DNA of 23,818 bases, from assembly GCA_964638865.1 (NCBI GenBank), contig CAZXBG010000050.1, forward strand, positions 1-23,818, read 5' to 3'. Made by a program: the position numbers and the translations under genes. The DNA is from UBA7236 sp964638865. GTDB lineage: Bacteria > Bacteroidota > Bacteroidia > Chitinophagales > BACL12. A model generated the notes under the pieces. It was not told where the DNA came from. It saw nothing but the letters and a program-made list of their open reading frames with translations, and searched no databases. Below are positions 13,832 to 21,369 of the stretch, in pieces. Within the stretch, counting starts at the first letter, position 1; each line of letters opens with the position of its first letter.

Positions 13832-16288
13832 ATGCGCAGAATTTGTACAATTGTTATTTGCATTTTTTCTTTTATTGGACTTGAAGCTCAGTCGGCCGAA
13901 AAAAGAGAATTGAATGCAAGCAGAATAACGGGAAATATTCAAATAGACGGGGTTTTAAACGAACCCGAATGGCAGGATGTTCAGGCTGCCGAAAATTTTA
14001 CACAATTTCAATTTAACTGGAATATTCCTTCGGCATTTCGCACCGAAATGAAAGTAATTTATGATAACACTGCAATTTATGTAGGGGCAATTATGTACGA
14101 CTCTGCACCCGACAGTATAGAAAAGTCGCTTACTGCTAGAGATGAATTTGGAATTGCAGATTTTATCGGGATAATAATTGATCCGTATCAGGAGGGATTG
14201 AACGGACTCGAATTTTTTGTTACAGCAAGTGGTGTTCAGGGCGAGGCGAAAAGTTATCCCCAAGGCGGAGGATCAAGTGAAGATTTTGCATGGGATGCAG
14301 TTTGGGTAAGTAATGTAACTATAAATGAAAAGGGTTGGATTGCGGAATTAAAAATTCCCTATTCTGCAATCCGTTTTCCAAATGAAAAAGAACAAACCTG
14401 GGGAATTAATTTTGTTCGTGAGGTTAAAAGAAATCGCGACAAAAGTGCATGGAATACTATTGACCCCGAAATTCAGGGATTTATTAATCAAAGCGGAATT
14501 TTAAAAGGTATAAAAGATATTGAAGCTCCTTTAAGATTATCTGTTTCTCCTTATGTTTCTACTTATTATGATGTTTATTCGGATTTTGAAAATGACATCA
14601 CTTCACATTCCACCAGTTTTAATGGTGGTGCCGATCTTAAAGTTGGATTAAATGATGCATTTACTTTGGATATGACCTTGATACCGGACTTTGGCCAGGT
14701 GCAAAGTGATAATCAAATATTAAATCTCACACCCTTTGAAACATATTTTGTGGAGCAGCGTCAATTTTTTACGGAGGGTACTGAATTATTTAATAAGGGT
14801 GATCTTTTTTATTCAAGAAGAGTAGGAAGTACACCCTATAATTATTATGCAGTGGGTTCGATGATAGACTCCACAAGCGAAATTATAAACAATCCTTCGC
14901 ACGCACATTTATTAAATGCAGTGAAAGTTACAGGCAGAACTACAAAGGGTTTGGGGATTGGAATTTTTAACGCAATTGAAGGGGAAACGTATGCAATTGT
15001 GCGTGATTCCGCTAATCAGGAATTGGAACTTTTAACCGGCCCGCGAACTAATTTTAATGTGTTGGCATTTGATCAGAGTTTAAAAAACAATTCATACATC
15101 AGTTTCGTAAATACAAATGTTTTAAGAGATGATGAATTTTACGATGCAAACGTATCTGGTTTGTCTTTTCAATTCAATGATGAAAAAAACATTTGGGGAA
15201 TAAAAGGAGGTGGTTCAGCAAGTCAGAAATTTTTCCCGGAAGCAGAGGGCTCGGAACTGGGATTTAAACACTATTTATTTGCAGGAAAAATGGGAGGGAA
15301 AAAACAATTCCAGGCGGGATATGAATATACCGATGCCACTTACGATCCAAACGATCTTGGATTTCTTCCGATAAATAATTTAGTGAATTTTAATCTGAGT
15401 ACAAGTTATCATGAATATGAACCATATTGGCATTTTAATGAATATAATTTTTTTCTCGAAACTAATTATACCCGCCTGGTAGATCCCAATGCATTTCACA
15501 ACTATAATATTTATGGCGAAACCTATGCAGGTTTCAAAAATTTTCTGTTTGCCGGTTTATGGTTTGATTTCGAACCAATTACCACTTACGATTATTTCGA
15601 ACCCCGAGTTCCGGGAAGATTTTATATTTATCCTGTGAATTGTAATTTTGGTGGATGGTTGTCCACCAATTACAGCAAAAAATTCGCAATTGACGTGAAT
15701 AGTAATTTCAGAATATTTGATGAGGAGGAAAGGTACAGACTAAATATAAACGTGTCGCCGAGATATCGTGTAAATGATAAAATACTCATCTTAGCAAGTG
15801 CGGGTAGAAATTATTGGTCAAATGATATCGGCTGGGTTAATTTCAGCACCGACTCCATCATTTTTGGAAGAAGGGATAATGTAACTATGGAAACATATTT
15901 ACAGGTGAATTATACACCGAATGTAAAAATGAGTTTCGCTGTAAGAGGCCGCCATTATTGGAGTTATGCGGAATACAAAGAATTCTACAATCTGGGTGTG
16001 GATGGATATCTTGAACCTACCAGTTATAACACCTTTAATGCGAAAGGAAATTCAACAGATGATGTAAATTTTAATGCCTTTAATGTTGACCTGGTTTATA
16101 CGTGGTTTTTTGCACCGGGAAGTGAATTAAATATCGTTTGGAAAAACTCTATTTATCAATTCGGATCCCTGCTGCCGGATAACTATTTTAATGATCTTGG
16201 AACCGTTTTTGATTCTCCGCAATCCAATAATTTTTCTATTAGAGTGCTGTATTATCTCGACTATCTCTATCTCAAGAAAAAGGGATAG
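13832..16288 (+). CDS. DUF5916 protein with N-terminal CBM9-like domain
   Basis: 818 residues. Signal peptide 1-19 (MRRICTIVICIFSFIGLEA). Residues about 30-220 form a CBM9-like sandwich: GNIQIDGVLNEPEWQDVQAA, then YDNTAIYVGAIMYDS and GWIAELKIPYSAIRFP. From about 230 the DUF5916 region shows its signature TLIPDFGQVQSDNQILNLTP, then FETYFVEQRQFFTEGTELFN and LFYSRRVGSTPYNYY. The rest is a string of aromatic amphipathic strands ending IRVLYYLDYLYLKKKG, like a barrel of the outer membrane. The family is widespread in Bacteroidota and has no settled function; carbohydrate binding at the cell surface is a reasonable guess. A terminator hairpin ends exactly at its start codon. The T9SS type A gene follows after 33 bp. 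Confidence 0.9.
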   Translation: MRRICTIVICIFSFIGLEAQSAEKRELNASRITGNIQIDGVLNEPEWQDVQAAENFTQFQFNWNIPSAFRTEMKVIYDNTAIYVGAIMYDSAPDSIEKSLTARDEFGIADFIGIIIDPYQEGLNGLEFFVTASGVQGEAKSYPQGGGSSEDFAWDAVWVSNVTINEKGWIAELKIPYSAIRFPNEKEQTWGINFVREVKRNRDKSAWNTIDPEIQGFINQSGILKGIKDIEAPLRLSVSPYVSTYYDVYSDFENDITSHSTSFNGGADLKVGLNDAFTLDMTLIPDFGQVQSDNQILNLTPFETYFVEQRQFFTEGTELFNKGDLFYSRRVGSTPYNYYAVGSMIDSTSEIINNPSHAHLLNAVKVTGRTTKGLGIGIFNAIEGETYAIVRDSANQELELLTGPRTNFNVLAFDQSLKNNSYISFVNTNVLRDDEFYDANVSGLSFQFNDEKNIWGIKGGGSASQKFFPEAEGSELGFKHYLFAGKMGGKKQFQAGYEYTDATYDPNDLGFLPINNLVNFNLSTSYHEYEPYWHFNEYNFFLETNYTRLVDPNAFHNYNIYGETYAGFKNFLFAGLWFDFEPITTYDYFEPRVPGRFYIYPVNCNFGGWLSTNYSKKFAIDVNSNFRIFDEEERYRLNINVSPRYRVNDKILILASAGRNYWSNDIGWVNFSTDSIIFGRRDNVTMETYLQVNYTPNVKMSFAVRGRHYWSYAEYKEFYNLGVDGYLEPTSYNTFNAKGNSTDDVNFNAFNVDLVYTWFFAPGSELNIVWKNSIYQFGSLLPDNYFNDLGTVFDSPQSNNFSIRVLYYLDYLYLKKKG

Positions 16289-16298
16289 AATACTTTCG

Positions 16299-16306
16299 TA
16301 TTTTTG
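16299..16306 (+). promoter_or_regulatory. -7 promoter element upstream of the T9SS type A gene
   Basis: TATTTTTG matches TAnnTTTG, 15 bp before the ATG at 16322. It overlaps the TTG at 16304 that opens a longer frame, which argues for the later ATG. No clear -33 box is seen, and read-through from the upstream gene is also possible. Confidence 0.3.
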
Positions 16307-16321
16307 ATTGGAAAATTAAAA

Positions 16322-17734
16322 ATGCGTTTTTATTGTTTTACAATATTATTGTGGTTTTGGTCCACTTTCGTCCAGGCTCAGATAACTTATTCCATGCTGA
16401 AGTTTGGTGATACCTTATCCAATAATAGAGGATCAGCATCACTTATTGATGAAGATCTTAATGTATTTTTTGTCGGAACCATTTCTACAGGATTTATGGA
16501 AAGTGATGATGTAAGTCTGTTTAAAATTGGTACTGATGGCGAAATAATTTGGAATTATAATTTTGGAAATGAGCAAAGTGAATTCGTAAACAATATGATC
16601 TATTCAGAAGATAGATTTATAATTATTTGCGGTGATGTACGCGATCCTGAAACGACTGATGTTAATGGGTTTATAATGAAAATTGATACTGCGGGAAATT
16701 TGATTTATTATAATACCTACGGCTCTGATTCTACAAATGAAAGTTTTTACGGAATAACAATTCTGGAGGATGGGAATTTTGCCATAACAGGATTTATTAC
16801 TTCAACATTAGGCACAGGAAACGACGTGTTGCTGGTGAGATATACAACGGATGGAAATTTAGTAAATGATTTTGTTTTTGGTTCAAATTTAAATGATATT
16901 GGGATGGGGATTGTTGAAACGGATGATGGTGATATTATCATTAGTGGCGACCGGGCTACTGCAGGTTTGTATTATAATGCTTTTATAACTAAAATTAATT
17001 CCTCCAATGAAATTATTTGGGATCACTTTGTAGATTTACCTGTGAACAGCGGATGTAAAACCCTGCAAAAAACATTGTCGGGAAATTTTATTTTGTGCGG
17101 GGAATCTGCTACGGATATCTCGCCATTATTTGATATTTTGATCGCAACTTTTGATGGAGATGGAAATATTATTTTACTTAAAACAATCCCTGGTATTGGA
17201 GTAGAAGCCGCTTACGACATAACCGAAGCTCAATCGGGTGAATTTTTTCTAACCGGATTTGGTTATAATGTTGCAACGGATAATAATGATATTATTGTTG
17301 TTTATGTTGAAAACACTTTATCTGAAATAGAGCGCAAATATTTTGGAGAAACTGTTGCTGATCTCGCCTATGATATTAAAACGGATGGTGGTGGAAATTT
17401 CTGGGTGACTGGATTTATCACCGAAGGTGATAATGTAATGTTCACCCTTATTTATGATAGTTTTGATATATTAAGTGAACTGCAGGAAATTCTTTTTCGG
17501 GAAACTGATATTACCATCTACCCAAACCCTGCAATTGATCAAATTGTGATTGAAGGAAAAATAAGCATCGACAAACTCGAATTTATGGATATTACTGGCC
17601 GTATTTTATTTACGTTTAACAATCCGGAAATAAATTCACCAATTAAACTTCCTGAAAATTTTTCCAACGAAATGCTGATCTTGAAAATTTATTCCGATGA
17701 TCGGATTATAGTTAAAAAAATAATAGCCGGATAA
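16322..17734 (+). CDS. T9SS type A sorting-domain protein with propeller-like repeats
   Basis: 470 residues from the ATG at 16322; a frame from TTG at 16304 adds only six residues before the signal peptide MRFYCFTILLWFWSTFVQAQ. The body (about 25-390) has repeated blade-like units of about 50 residues, each with a GxD.DVLLVRYTTDGN or DGEIIWNYNFG pattern, as in seven-bladed propeller or delta-60-type repeat proteins. The final 74 residues are the type A sorting domain (ITIYPNPAIDQIVIEG, LEFMDITGRILF, ending in basic VKKIIAG). It should be exported across the outer membrane by type IX secretion. The domain architecture is confident; its ligand is unknown. Confidence 0.9.
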   Translation: MRFYCFTILLWFWSTFVQAQITYSMLKFGDTLSNNRGSASLIDEDLNVFFVGTISTGFMESDDVSLFKIGTDGEIIWNYNFGNEQSEFVNNMIYSEDRFIIICGDVRDPETTDVNGFIMKIDTAGNLIYYNTYGSDSTNESFYGITILEDGNFAITGFITSTLGTGNDVLLVRYTTDGNLVNDFVFGSNLNDIGMGIVETDDGDIIISGDRATAGLYYNAFITKINSSNEIIWDHFVDLPVNSGCKTLQKTLSGNFILCGESATDISPLFDILIATFDGDGNIILLKTIPGIGVEAAYDITEAQSGEFFLTGFGYNVATDNNDIIVVYVENTLSEIERKYFGETVADLAYDIKTDGGGNFWVTGFITEGDNVMFTLIYDSFDILSELQEILFRETDITIYPNPAIDQIVIEGKISIDKLEFMDITGRILFTFNNPEINSPIKLPENFSNEMLILKIYSDDRIIVKKIIAG

Positions 17735-17752
17735 TTATACGTTACCCGGCTA
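17724..17752. terminator. Hairpin terminator between convergent genes
   Basis: TAGCCGG (17724-17730) pairs with CCGGCTA (17746-17752) around a 15-nt loop. On the minus strand the stem is followed by TTATTTTTTTAAC, a good T-run for ending the Skp gene. On the plus strand AT-rich sequence follows. It overlaps the stop codon of the T9SS gene. Confidence 0.55.
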
Positions 17753-17771
17753 CAAATTATTTTAAAACTGT

Positions 17772-18278
17772 TTATTGAATATTGAGTTTTTTCTTAACTA
17801 AAGGTAAAATATCATCACCATCCGGAGCCATAATTAATACAGAAAGTGAATTATCAATTACATAAGTATATCCGTTCTCTTTTGCAACAGTTTTGATAGT
17901 TTCCGTTGTGCTTTTAATAAGCGGTTGAAATAATTCCGCTTTTTTAGCATCTAATTTCTGTTGTGAAGTTTGTTCATATTGCTGAATGCGTTGTTCTAAT
18001 AAAAGTGCATCCTGAATTTTAGCTTCTCTTGCCACTTCGCTCAAAGCGGCATTTCCTTGAATTTCGTTTACTAAACGCTGATATTCGTTTGCATAAGATT
18101 GATATAGAGAGTCGAATTCATTTGCATATGCTATTAATTTGGCATTTGCTTCCTTTGCTTCAGGCATAGCTTCCAATAAAGCCTGTGAATTGATATAGGC
18201 AATCTTGGCTTGCTGCGCTTGAGTTAAAGTTGCTGCTGTTACAATAATTAATACTAAAATAATTTTGATTTGCTTCAT
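17772..18278 (-). CDS. OmpH/Skp-family periplasmic chaperone
   Basis: 168 residues. Signal peptide to about residue 21 (ending LTQAQ), then KIAYINSQALLEAMPEAKEA, the classic start of OmpH/Skp proteins. A long charged coiled-coil tentacle of about 90 residues (EFDSLYQSYANEYQRLVNEI to LDAKKAELFQPLIKS) follows, and the strand that closes the body (TYVIDNSLSVLIMAPDGDDI). Skp trimers hold unfolded outer-membrane proteins on their way to the Bam machinery. Here it stands alone rather than next to bamA, so it may be one of several paralogues. It has its own strong promoter right after the upstream gene's stop and a terminator downstream. I leave the symbol blank because several Skp paralogues are usual. 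Confidence 0.93.
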   Translation of the reverse strand: MKQIKIILVLIIVTAATLTQAQQAKIAYINSQALLEAMPEAKEANAKLIAYANEFDSLYQSYANEYQRLVNEIQGNAALSEVAREAKIQDALLLEQRIQQYEQTSQQKLDAKKAELFQPLIKSTTETIKTVAKENGYTYVIDNSLSVLIMAPDGDDILPLVKKKLNIQ

Positions 18279-18300
18279 ATTTTGTTTTTAAAATGAAGGG

Positions 18301-18331
18301 CAAAGATAGTCAAATGGCGCATATCCTCAAA
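18301..18331 (-). promoter_or_regulatory. Consensus Bacteroidota promoter for the Skp gene
   Basis: On the minus strand, TTTG (18331-18328), exactly 19 bp, then TATCTTTG (18308-18301), a full match to TTTG-N19-TAnnTTTG. It begins one base after the stop of the upstream co-directional gene (18332). The predicted start is near 18295, a leader of about 17 nt. It is the clearest promoter in the window and separates the two genes' expression. Confidence 0.7.
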
Positions 18332-19297
18332 TTAGCGGTCGGCTTTGCCCAGAATAATGAGTGTAATTAAAGCCAAAGGCATATTACCTTCTATCTGCCA
18401 CTGCAGCGCCTGGTCAAACTTCCACATGGGCCTTACTATGTCACCCTCCATGGTCCACATCTGGTCGGGATTGGAATCCCAGAAGGGCTTTAACACATTA
18501 TCGGCCCAGCTCCATTGATTTTGAACTGTGTTATCCCAAAATGGTTTTAACATATTTCCATCCCAGATCCATTCCGATTGAGGATCGGCACTCCAAACCG
18601 GTTTCAGATATTTACCATCAAAGGTCCATTCATCCTCCGGCCGATAACCCCAGGCGGGTTTTAATGTTTTTCCATCCCAAACCCATTCGTAATAAGGTCC
18701 GTGATCTAAAAATGGACGGATATAACTTTGTAAAAAATTTTCAGTGTCAGGGTCTAAACTTTGCATTTTTGCACGAACCTTTTCATCCAACGCAAAATGT
18801 TTGATATAAATGTGCGCTGCAGTCACCAATTGCACCTGTGAAGTGAATTTCCCTTCTGCCACACCAATAAAGGTGTTGTTAATACCATTGTAGATATGTA
18901 AAACGGAATCGTTTATTTTTTCGAAAGAACATAATTTTTCGTTTTCTTTGTCAATAGGATGATCGCCTAAATAAAAAGTTGAATTTTGGGTGATGTACTG
19001 AATCGTTTTAGCATCATTCTGATAGATCAAGCCCACCTTTTTGCTCAGAATATCTTTTGCATTTACCGTAAATAACATATTCTGCCTCGAATTGGTATCA
19101 CCGGCATAAATAATATTTCCCTGAATAGTATATGCAATCTCTGTTTCGGAAACATACACCTTATTGTCAGAAATATTCCCGATAATTGTGGTGGAGTCGA
19201 TAAATAAATATATACTGCCATTTTGAGTTAGTGCCAAATTGGCAAATAACAAACTTATAAAAAAGCACAGAAATTTATTTATCTCGATTTTATGCAT
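18332..19297 (-). CDS. Secreted protein with tandem 19-residue Trp-rich repeats
   Basis: 321 residues. Signal peptide to about 24 (LLFANLALTQ). Residues about 25-190 are beta-rich with no family I can name. Residues 203-297 are five tandem 19-residue units, with a degraded sixth from 298: YEWVWDGKTLKPAWGYRPE, DEWTFDGKYLKPVWSADPQ, SEWIWDGNMLKPFWDNTVQ, NQWSWADNVLKPFWDSNPD, QMWTMEGDIVRPMWKFDQA. The consensus is xxWxWDGxxLKPxWxxxPx. The regular Trp and DG-turn spacing suggests a small repeat solenoid or closed beta structure. The N-terminal strands (VYVSETEIAYTIQGNIIYAG) recall the beta-flower type of short-repeat proteins, but that is only resemblance. It ends in a hydrophobic stretch (LALITLIILG) and KADR. 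It is divergent from mtnA with 2 bp between start codons. Function unknown. Confidence 0.8.
   Translation of the reverse strand: MHKIEINKFLCFFISLLFANLALTQNGSIYLFIDSTTIIGNISDNKVYVSETEIAYTIQGNIIYAGDTNSRQNMLFTVNAKDILSKKVGLIYQNDAKTIQYITQNSTFYLGDHPIDKENEKLCSFEKINDSVLHIYNGINNTFIGVAEGKFTSQVQLVTAAHIYIKHFALDEKVRAKMQSLDPDTENFLQSYIRPFLDHGPYYEWVWDGKTLKPAWGYRPEDEWTFDGKYLKPVWSADPQSEWIWDGNMLKPFWDNTVQNQWSWADNVLKPFWDSNPDQMWTMEGDIVRPMWKFDQALQWQIEGNMPLALITLIILGKADR
18407..18691 (-). repeat. 57-bp coding tandem repeat array (five units)
   Basis: The DNA encoding residues 203-297: five units of 57 bp, in frame, each coding one 19-residue Trp repeat; a sixth, decayed unit continues to about 18350. Units are similar but not identical at the DNA level, so the array is old and kept at protein level rather than a recent slippage product. 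Confidence 0.85.
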
Positions 19298-19299
19298 TT

Positions 19300-20421
19300 A
19301 TGAAAATTAAAGGTAAACATTACAAAACAATCTGGTTGCATCCGGAGAACGAAAATATAGTGCAAATTATTGACCAAAGATGGTTGCCCCACAAATTTGT
19401 TGTTGCAGATATCAGGTCGGTGGATGAAATGTGTGTTGCAATTAAGGATATGTGGGTTCGCGGAGCACCTTTAATTGGTGCAGCGGCAGCATGGGGAATA
19501 TATCTTTCAGCAGTAGAAGTTCCTGCAAGTTGTGCCCGTGATTTTTTTTTCGAAGAAAGTTATGGCAAACTGTTAAAAACCAGACCAACAGCAGTAAATT
19601 TGAAATGGGCGCTGGATGAAATGTTAAAATCTATTACCGGAAACGATTCCATTATTGAATCGAAGTGGTACGCAAAAAAACGAGCAGAATGGATTTGTGA
19701 AGATGATGTGAAATGCAATACTTTAATAGGCGAACACGGATTAAAAATTATTGAGGAAATTGCCGCGAAAAAAAATAATGCAACGGTAAATATTCTCACA
19801 CATTGCAATGCCGGATGGTTAGCAACTGTTGATCGCGGAACTGCTACTGCGCCAATTTACCTTGCAAAAGAAAAAGGAATTGATATTCATGTATATGTTA
19901 GTGAAACACGACCGAGAAACCAGGGTGCTCAATTAACCGCTTGGGAATTATTGGAAAATGAAGTTCCACATACTTTAATTGTAGATAATGCAGCCGGACA
20001 TTTAATGCAACATAAAATGATAGATATGGTATTGGTTGGCACCGACAGAACAGTGGTAACGGGTGATGTGGTAAATAAAATTGGCACTTATTTAAAAGCG
20101 CTGGCGGCTTTTGACAATAACATTCCTTTTTATGTTGCGGCACCATCTTCCAGTATAGATTGGAATATACGGGATGCATTTAATGATATTCCAATTGAAG
20201 AGAGAAACGGAGAGGAAGTGAAATATGTTCAGGGATTATTGGAGGATAAAATTCGTTCTGTTTTAATTTCACCCAAAGAAACGCCTGCGAGTAATTTCGC
20301 ATTTGATATTACACCTGCCAAATATGTTACAGGGTTGATTACGGAAAGAGGAATTTGTATGGCAAATGAGGCGGGAATTAAAGAATTGTTTCCTGAAAAG
20401 ATTAATAAAAATATTATTTAA
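19300..20421 (+). CDS. mtnA: S-methyl-5-thioribose-1-phosphate isomerase
   Basis: 373 residues. It converts 5-methylthioribose-1-phosphate to 5-methylthioribulose-1-phosphate in the methionine salvage route, and in some bacteria acts likewise on 5-deoxyribose-1-phosphate. Signatures: RGAPLIGAAAAWG from Arg54, THCNAGWLATVDRGTATAPI with catalytic Cys169, VYVSETRPRNQGAQLTAWEL, and LVGTDRTVVTGDVVNKIGTY with catalytic Asp249, then PFYVAAPSSSID. The N-terminus (KHYKTIWLHPENENIVQIID) matches the family, so the start is firm. The Trp-repeat gene starts 2 bp away on the other strand, so its promoter must lie in that gene. A class II aldolase-family gene follows after 33 bp. Confidence 0.96.
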   Translation: MKIKGKHYKTIWLHPENENIVQIIDQRWLPHKFVVADIRSVDEMCVAIKDMWVRGAPLIGAAAAWGIYLSAVEVPASCARDFFFEESYGKLLKTRPTAVNLKWALDEMLKSITGNDSIIESKWYAKKRAEWICEDDVKCNTLIGEHGLKIIEEIAAKKNNATVNILTHCNAGWLATVDRGTATAPIYLAKEKGIDIHVYVSETRPRNQGAQLTAWELLENEVPHTLIVDNAAGHLMQHKMIDMVLVGTDRTVVTGDVVNKIGTYLKALAAFDNNIPFYVAAPSSSIDWNIRDAFNDIPIEERNGEEVKYVQGLLEDKIRSVLISPKETPASNFAFDITPAKYVTGLITERGICMANEAGIKELFPEKINKNII

Positions 20422-20454
20422 AGGGATGTGGATCATTTCCATTATTTGTAAAAT

Positions 20455-21048
20455 ATGGATGAAGGGTATATCAAATACATTAATAACTGGGAACAAACTG
20501 AAGCTATTACAGAATTTGATTTTATTGAATTGATAAATTGCAGGAATCAACTTAAAACTTTAAACCTGATAGGTGTTTATCAAAATAATATCGCATTTGG
20601 TAACGTGAGTTGCAGAATAAACAATACCAATAATTTTATTATTTCCGGTACACAAACCGGAGCTTTAGGCATTGCGCAAATTGATGACTTCAGTTTAGTT
20701 TATAATGTGGATATTGAAGCAAATACACTTTTTTGTAAAGGTCCTATTGCCGCCTCCTCCGAAGCGCTTACACACGCAGCAATTTATTTGTCGGATGCAA
20801 AAATAATGGCTGTGCTTCACGTCCATCACCCCACCAAATGGAAATCGCTGTTAAACAAAGTGACCACCATTGAAAAAAGTATTGCATACGGCACTCCTCA
20901 ATTGGCAAAAAAAATAGGCGAATTATTAAAAAATGACGAAACACTAAAACAGGAAAAAATATTTGTTACAGCAGGTCATGAAGATGGAATATTTGCTTTT
21001 GGGGAGACTGTAGAGAAAGCGTTCGGCGTTCTGAGTTCTGTGTTCTGA
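20455..21048 (+). CDS. Class II aldolase/adducin-family enzyme (MtnB-like or DHAP-shunt aldolase)
   Basis: 197 residues. Family motifs are all present: NVSCR (50-54), SGTQTG (64-69, phosphate loop), GPIAASSE with Ser101-Ser102-Glu103, zinc ligands His122 and His124 (VLHVHHP) and His175 (TAGHEDGIFAFG). It directly follows mtnA, so its substrate is probably 5-methylthioribulose-1-phosphate (MtnB dehydration) or 5-deoxyribulose-1-phosphate (aldol cleavage to DHAP, as described for MtnA/Ald2 systems). Sequence alone does not decide, and no mtnC or mtnD is in the window. The last six codons (VLSSVF) and the TGA, from 21028, are the first bases of the TTCTGAGTT repeat tract, so the native C-terminus seems to have been replaced by the repeat. 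All ligands lie before this, so the enzyme is probably still active. Confidence 0.85.
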   Translation: MDEGYIKYINNWEQTEAITEFDFIELINCRNQLKTLNLIGVYQNNIAFGNVSCRINNTNNFIISGTQTGALGIAQIDDFSLVYNVDIEANTLFCKGPIAASSEALTHAAIYLSDAKIMAVLHVHHPTKWKSLLNKVTTIEKSIAYGTPQLAKKIGELLKNDETLKQEKIFVTAGHEDGIFAFGETVEKAFGVLSSVF

Positions 21049-21049
21049 G

Positions 21050-21081
21050 CCTGCCTGCATACTGCGTCAGCGTCAGGCAGG
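21050..21081. repeat. GC-rich hairpin within the right repeat
   Basis: CCTGCCTG (21050-21057) pairs with CAGGCAGG (21074-21081) over a 16-nt loop that itself can form CTG/CAG. It starts one base after the aldolase stop. No T-run follows, so it is a poor intrinsic terminator, though it could still stabilise the 3' end of the mRNA. Confidence 0.7.
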
Positions 21082-21130
21082 TTATGGGTTCTGTGTTCAG
21101 GGTTCTGGGCTCTGAGTTGGGTTCAGAGTT

Positions 21131-21190
21131 GAAAAAAGTTTGATTTGTAGAGACGCAATGCATTGCGTCTCTACAAATCAAACTTTTTTC
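21131..21190. repeat. Perfect 60-bp palindrome (30-bp arms)
   Basis: Mirror-perfect about the centre between 21160 and 21161. The left arm is GAAAAAAGTTTGA then TTTGTAGAGACGCAATG. Pairing can continue to GTT (21128-21130) with AAC (21194-21196) past a 3-nt bulge. Compared with 6192-6257, the pair T:A becomes A:T (6201/6248 versus 21137/21184) and C:G becomes T:A (6205/6244 versus 21141/21180), so both changes keep the stem. Confidence 0.95.
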
Positions 21191-21239
21191 TGCAACCGCG
21201 ACTGCGACTTTTAAAAAGGGTTTGAAATTGTTGAATTAG

Positions 21240-21282
21240 TTTAATACGGAGGAAATAGCTCCAATGATACATCCTGCCCACC
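21240..21282. repeat. GGAGG module, copy 3
   Basis: TTTAATACGGAGGAAATAGC, then TCCAATGATACATCCTGCCC and ACC. It is closest to copy 4, which starts 81 bp later, so copies 3 and 4 with their GACTG tracts form an 81-bp tandem duplication. Confidence 0.8.
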
Positions 21283-21320
21283 GCGACTGTGACTGCGACT
21301 TTTTTAAAGTGTTGAAGGAG

Positions 21321-21363
21321 TTTAATACAGAGGAAATATCTCCAATGATACAAATTGCCCACC
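21321..21363. repeat. GGAGG module, copy 4
   Basis: TTTAATACAGAGGAAATATC, then TCCAATGATACAAATTGCCC and ACC. It ends 6 bp before the stop codon of mqnD on the other strand. It differs from copy 3 at a few positions. Confidence 0.8.
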
Positions 21364-21369
21364 TCTCAC

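Larger units (their letters stand above)
21028..21363. repeat. Composite palindromic repeat element, right copy
   Basis: Order and orientation as in the left copy: TTCTGAGTT-type tract (21028-21130, broken by a GC-rich hairpin), palindrome (21131-21190), CGACTGCGACTT words (21198-21210), AAAGGGTTTGAA spacer, GGAGG module (21240-21282), a second GACTG tract and GGAGG module (21283-21363). It overlaps the 3' end of the aldolase gene and ends 6 bp before the mqnD stop, filling the whole convergent gap. No gene lies inside. Confidence 0.8.

Noticed and set aside
19233..19243. GCCAAATTGGC dyad or riboswitch upstream of mtnA
   Set aside because: The dyad is short and lies within the signal-peptide coding region of the divergent gene. 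No SAM-type riboswitch structure is present.
21171..21362. 63-residue open frame containing two similar halves
   Set aside because: The internal similarity is the 81-bp tandem of GGAGG modules read in frame, not a real duplicated protein.
21028..21363. Insertion sequence remnant
   Set aside because: No transposase frame, no terminal inverted repeats of IS type and no clear target-site duplication at either copy.
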